Source: Abditibacteriales bacterium
GTDB lineage: Bacteria > Armatimonadota > Abditibacteriia > Abditibacteriales > JANWYM01
Assembly (NCBI GenBank): GCA_025055355.1
Contig: JANWYM010000187.1
Coordinates: 1 to 7,525, forward strand
DNA: 7,525 nt
Reading direction: 5' to 3'
Notes under the pieces: generated by a model
What the model was told of the DNA's origin: nothing
Databases searched by the model: none
What the model saw: the letters and a program-made list of their open reading frames with translations, nothing else
Translations under genes and position numbers: made by a program
Part shown: positions 5,154 to 7,525 of the stretch, in pieces
Position numbering within the stretch: the stretch's first letter is position 1
Layout of the letters: the number at the start of each line of letters is the position of its first letter

Positions 5154-6368
5154 ATGACCGACCTTCGCAGCAAATTTGCGCACTACCTCTGCCAGACCTC
5201 TACCAACCCGTTAGGGCTGGTCGTCGAGCGGGCACAGGGTTCGACGATTTACACAACCGATGGGCGCGAGTATCTGGATTTCGTTTCAGGCATTGCCGTC
5301 ACCAACGTCGGCTTCACGCATCCCGCTGTTGTGGAGGCAGTGAAGGCGCAGGCGGAGAAGTATTTGCATGTCATGGTCTATGGCGAGTATGTGCAAGCCC
5401 CGCAGGTCGAATTGGCGGAGAGATTAGCGAGCGTGCTGCCCGACCCGCTCCACGTTGTTTATTTCACCAACAGCGGCACAGAGGCGAACGAGGGCGCGCT
5501 CAAGGTAGCGAAGAAGTTCACCAAGCGGCGCAAACTCATCGCCTTCGACAAGAGTTTCCACGGCGACACGCACGGCGCGGCGTCGCTGCTGGGCAATCCC
5601 GCTTACCGCTGCCCCTACGAACCGCTGCTGCCCGATGTGGAGTTTCTCCCGTTCGACGAGACGACTGCGTTGGAGCGCATTGATGAAACCGTCGCGGCGG
5701 TGATGATTGAGCCGATTCAGGGCGAAGCGGGCGTGCGCGTGCCGTCGGATGAATTTCTTCCTGCGCTGCGACAGCGGTGCGATGAGGTCGGCGCGCTGCT
5801 CATCTTTGACGAGGTGCAAACCGGCTGCGGTCGCACGGGCAAACTGTTCGCCTTAGAACACTGGAACATCGTGCCGGACATCATCACGCTGGCGAAAGGC
5901 TTGGGCGGCGGGATGCCGCTTGGCGCGTTCGTCGGTTCGGCAGAGGTGATGCGCACGCTCTCGGAAGACCCCCCGCTGTCGCACGTCACCACCTTCGGCG
6001 GGCACCCTGTTTGCTGCGCGGCGGGGCTGGCAAGTTTGAACATCATCCTTGAACAGAATCTACCGCAGCGCGCCGCCACGTTGGGAGAGCAAATCCGGGA
6101 ACGACTGGAAATGACGGGGAAATCGGCAAATTGGGGAATTGACGTGCGCGGGAAAGGATTGATGCTTGCCGTTGAATTCCCGACAGCGGCGCAGGCGATT
6201 GCGGCAATGGAACGCGCCCTCCAAGAGGGGTTGATTCTCACCACCTTCCTCCACGCTGACAACGCCCTGCGCCTCGCGCCCGCGCTGACTATCTCGGAAG
6301 CGGAATTGCACAAGGGATTAGACGTTTTAGAGAGAGCGATGCAGGTTGTCAACCGTCCGGTCGTGTGA
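5154..6368 (+). CDS. Class III PLP-dependent aminotransferase (acetylornithine/omega-type)
   Basis: The 404-aa protein is a fold-type I, class III aminotransferase. Visible motifs are the SGTEANEGALK phosphate-binding block (S107-T109), FHG (135-137), EPIQGEAG (186-193), FDEVQTGCGRTG (218-229) with D219 contacting the PLP ring nitrogen, and LAKGLGGGMPLG (246-257) with Schiff-base lysine K248. TTFGGHP (279-285) follows. Length is normal and there is no signal peptide, so it should be cytosolic. The NVGFTHP and HVMVYGEYVQAPQ segments and TTFGGHP recall the group usually named 'aspartate aminotransferase family protein' rather than classic ArgD. The amino acceptor is therefore undetermined: acetylornithine, GABA, diamines or an aldehyde are all possible. 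The start lies right after the heptamer hairpin and lacks a Shine-Dalgarno. Confidence 0.92.
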   Translation: MTDLRSKFAHYLCQTSTNPLGLVVERAQGSTIYTTDGREYLDFVSGIAVTNVGFTHPAVVEAVKAQAEKYLHVMVYGEYVQAPQVELAERLASVLPDPLHVVYFTNSGTEANEGALKVAKKFTKRRKLIAFDKSFHGDTHGAASLLGNPAYRCPYEPLLPDVEFLPFDETTALERIDETVAAVMIEPIQGEAGVRVPSDEFLPALRQRCDEVGALLIFDEVQTGCGRTGKLFALEHWNIVPDIITLAKGLGGGMPLGAFVGSAEVMRTLSEDPPLSHVTTFGGHPVCCAAGLASLNIILEQNLPQRAATLGEQIRERLEMTGKSANWGIDVRGKGLMLAVEFPTAAQAIAAMERALQEGLILTTFLHADNALRLAPALTISEAELHKGLDVLERAMQVVNRPVV

Positions 6369-6374
6369 TAGAAT
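6346..6374 (+). promoter_or_regulatory. Promoter for the TPR gene, overlapping the aminotransferase stop
   Basis: TTGTCA (6346-6351) lies in the last codons of the aminotransferase gene. After 17 nt comes TAGAAT (6369-6374), with TG one base before it (extended -10) formed by the TGA stop at 6366-6368. Transcription would start near 6381, directly before the octamer hairpin. Confidence 0.65.
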
Positions 6375-6382
6375 CTTCCCTC

Positions 6383-6447
6383 AGCACGTTAGCACGTTGG
6401 AACGTTAGCACGCTGGCAGGTTAAACGTTCCAACATGCTAACGTGCT
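6383..6447 (+). repeat. Octamer-repeat hairpin in the TPR gene leader
   Basis: Five tandem octamers run through the left side: AGCACGTT twice, then GGAACGTT, AGCACGCT and GGCAGGTT (6383-6422). The right arm is AACGTTCC, AACATGCT, AACGTGCT (6424-6447). Positions 6383-6406 pair with 6424-6447 over 24 bp with one mismatch (C6395/A6435) and a 17-nt loop. TTTT follows at 6452-6455, then the ribosome binding site at 6457-6462, so it may attenuate or protect the mRNA. Confidence 0.9.
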
Positions 6448-6468
6448 AACGTTTTCAGGAGGCGTTTC

Positions 6469-7356
6469 ATGGTCAGCAAACGGATGTGGAAAACGTTGAG
6501 ATGGATGGTCGTTGTCAGCATACTGTTGACGAAGGCAGCGTGGGCGGATGGAGCGCAGCAAAACAAGCCCCAGACGCCAAAGGAACAGGCGGCGGAGTTG
6601 TGGGAGAAGGCGGTAGAGTTGCTGGACACGGGCAAATTGCTGGAGGGGGTTGCCGTATTGGAGCGCCTCGTGAAGTTGGACCCCAGCGACGTGCGGGCGT
6701 GGACGATGCTGGGGTTTAATTACGCCTACAATTTGAGCGTTGACCCCGACCTGAAACTCAACGAGGCGGAGCAGATCAAAAAAGGGATTGATGCGCTCAA
6801 GCGAGGCATCACTGCTGTGCCGCGTTCGGCGGATTTGCGCTTCGAGTTGGGGCTGCTCTACTACAACCGCCTCGGCGACACAGAAGCCGCCATCATGGTG
6901 TTCGAGGAAACGCTGCGGTTGGTGGACGCTGGCAAAGCCGTCCTGCTCGACCCAGAGGAGAAGCGCCCCCTACGGCAGTGGCGGCGCATTCTGATGCGCA
7001 CCCTGGCACACGCCTACGAGCGGAGCATTGATTTCTGCTGCGCGTTGAGGGTGTATGACCGCATGATTCAAGAATACGCAGACGAAGACGTCGCCCGCTT
7101 CATGGCGAACTACATCCGCAATATCTACAATATGGCATGGGAGTTCTACACGACCGGGCGCTACCGAGAGGCGATTCGAGAGATTGACGCTGCGCTGGCG
7201 AACAGGGTCATCGCCATTGGGCTCTACCTGAAAGCGGAATGTCTCATCCAGTTGGGGGAGAAGGAAGAAGCCAAGAAAGTGTTGGCGGCTATCATCAACA
7301 AGAACCCCGCCGAGCGAGTGGCGCTCAATAAATATAGGGAGTTAAGCGGGAAGTGA
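6469..7356 (+). CDS. Exported tetratricopeptide-repeat (TPR) protein
   Basis: The 295-aa protein starts with a Sec-type signal peptide: basic residues K4-R11, a hydrophobic core at 13-20, and likely cleavage after A24-W-A26. The mature part is almost entirely helical repeats resembling TPRs, at about residues 40-73, 75-117, 122-154, 172-205, 215-247 and 250-283. Examples are AAELWEKAVELLDTGKLLEG, LGLLYYNRLGDTEAAIMVFE and AWEFYTTGRYREAIREIDAA. No catalytic domain is visible, so a scaffold or protein-binding role outside the cytoplasm is likely; the partner is unknown. AGGAGG (6457-6462), 6 nt before the ATG, fixes the start. The gene has its own promoter and a long hairpin leader, so it need not be co-regulated with the aminotransferase. 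Confidence 0.85.
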   Translation: MVSKRMWKTLRWMVVVSILLTKAAWADGAQQNKPQTPKEQAAELWEKAVELLDTGKLLEGVAVLERLVKLDPSDVRAWTMLGFNYAYNLSVDPDLKLNEAEQIKKGIDALKRGITAVPRSADLRFELGLLYYNRLGDTEAAIMVFEETLRLVDAGKAVLLDPEEKRPLRQWRRILMRTLAHAYERSIDFCCALRVYDRMIQEYADEDVARFMANYIRNIYNMAWEFYTTGRYREAIREIDAALANRVIAIGLYLKAECLIQLGEKEEAKKVLAAIINKNPAERVALNKYRELSGK

Positions 7357-7396
7357 AACCTCGATGGGCGTGGGTCTCCGACCCCTTCCAGAGGTT
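7357..7396 (+). terminator. Branched hairpin after the TPR gene
   Basis: AACCTC (7357-7362), immediately after the stop, pairs with GAGGTT (7391-7396). Inside it GGGTC (7372-7376) pairs with GACCC (7380-7384) over a TCC loop. A short TTT follows at 7408-7410. This could be a weak terminator. The rest of the gap up to 7434 shows nothing recognisable. Confidence 0.35.
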
Positions 7397-7434
7397 GATC
7401 GAAGGTCTTTCAAGCAGTCAGGGCGACATCAACC

Positions 7435-7463
7435 TTGACAGTCAAGGCGGCGACGCGTAAAAT
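7435..7463 (+). promoter_or_regulatory. Strong sigma-70-type promoter at the right edge
   Basis: A perfect TTGACA (7435-7440) and TAAAAT (7458-7463) are separated by 17 nt. Transcription would start near 7470, only about 11 nt before ATG 7481. The mRNA would have a very short leader, with GGTGA (7470-7474) at its 5' end. Confidence 0.75.
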
Positions 7464-7480
7464 GAAGGCGGTGAAGCGAC

Positions 7481-7525
7481 ATGGCAACGGTGAAACTCCT
7501 GGAGCGCCCGAAGCAGATTCATTAC
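7481..7525 (+). CDS. Start of an unidentified gene (cut by the window edge)
   Basis: The first 15 codons (MATVKLLERPKQIHY) are visible before the window ends. GGTGA at 7470-7474 is spaced 6 nt from the ATG and a strong promoter lies just upstream. ATG 7463 opens another frame but overlaps the -10 box, so it would not be transcribed from this promoter. Too little is present to name a family. Confidence 0.55.
   Translation, partial: MATVKLLERPKQIHY

Noticed and set aside
7463..7525. Alternative start ATG 7463 for the right-edge gene
   Set aside because: The T of its ATG is the last base of the -10 box, so it would lie upstream of the predicted transcript.

Overview
The window is a GC-rich stretch of bacterial chromosome carrying ordinary, densely packed genes with sigma-70-type promoters (TTGACA-like, 16-18 nt spacers, TAxAAT-like) and mostly Shine-Dalgarno starts. 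No rRNA, tRNA, transposase, phage or CRISPR locus was seen. The taxon cannot be fixed from sequence alone. The rpmE-yqhQ (DUF1385) order, the rarely annotated sulfatase and the many intergenic hairpins suggest a little-cultured, free-living lineage, possibly Armatimonadota- or Chloroflexota-like (low confidence).

Layout. (1) 126-1502 encodes an exported sulfatase that closely resembles N-sulfoglucosamine sulfohydrolase (heparan N-sulfatase). (2) A well-formed promoter at 1546-1574 drives rpmE (ribosomal protein L31), followed by a YqhQ/DUF1385 membrane protein. That protein is split into two overlapping reading frames (1915-2238 and 2213-2902), and the second frame has its own strong ribosome binding site. 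(3) A convergent dual-specificity phosphatase gene (2922-3377, minus) ends inside a hairpin shared with the end of yqhQ. (4) From a divergent promoter region whose two -35 boxes overlap, a LuxC-type acyl-CoA reductase gene (3695-5068) runs rightward. Its leader contains two and a half copies of a palindromic interspersed repeat. (5) A class III PLP aminotransferase (5154-6368) follows. Reductase plus aminotransferase could form a short acyl-thioester to aldehyde to amine route, but this is inference. (6) An exported TPR protein (6469-7356) has its own promoter and a long leader hairpin. (7) The first 15 codons of another gene (7481 onward) start behind a strong promoter.

The most striking non-coding signal is a set of hairpins built from different tandem 7- to 9-nt words at four gene boundaries (1847-1906, 2895-2929, 5073-5148, 6383-6447). 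In two cases (rpmE/yqhQ and luxC/aminotransferase) the hairpin fills the gap between one gene's stop codon and the next gene's start codon, and the downstream start lacks a Shine-Dalgarno sequence. A folded hairpin would bring stop and start close together, which suggests translational coupling.
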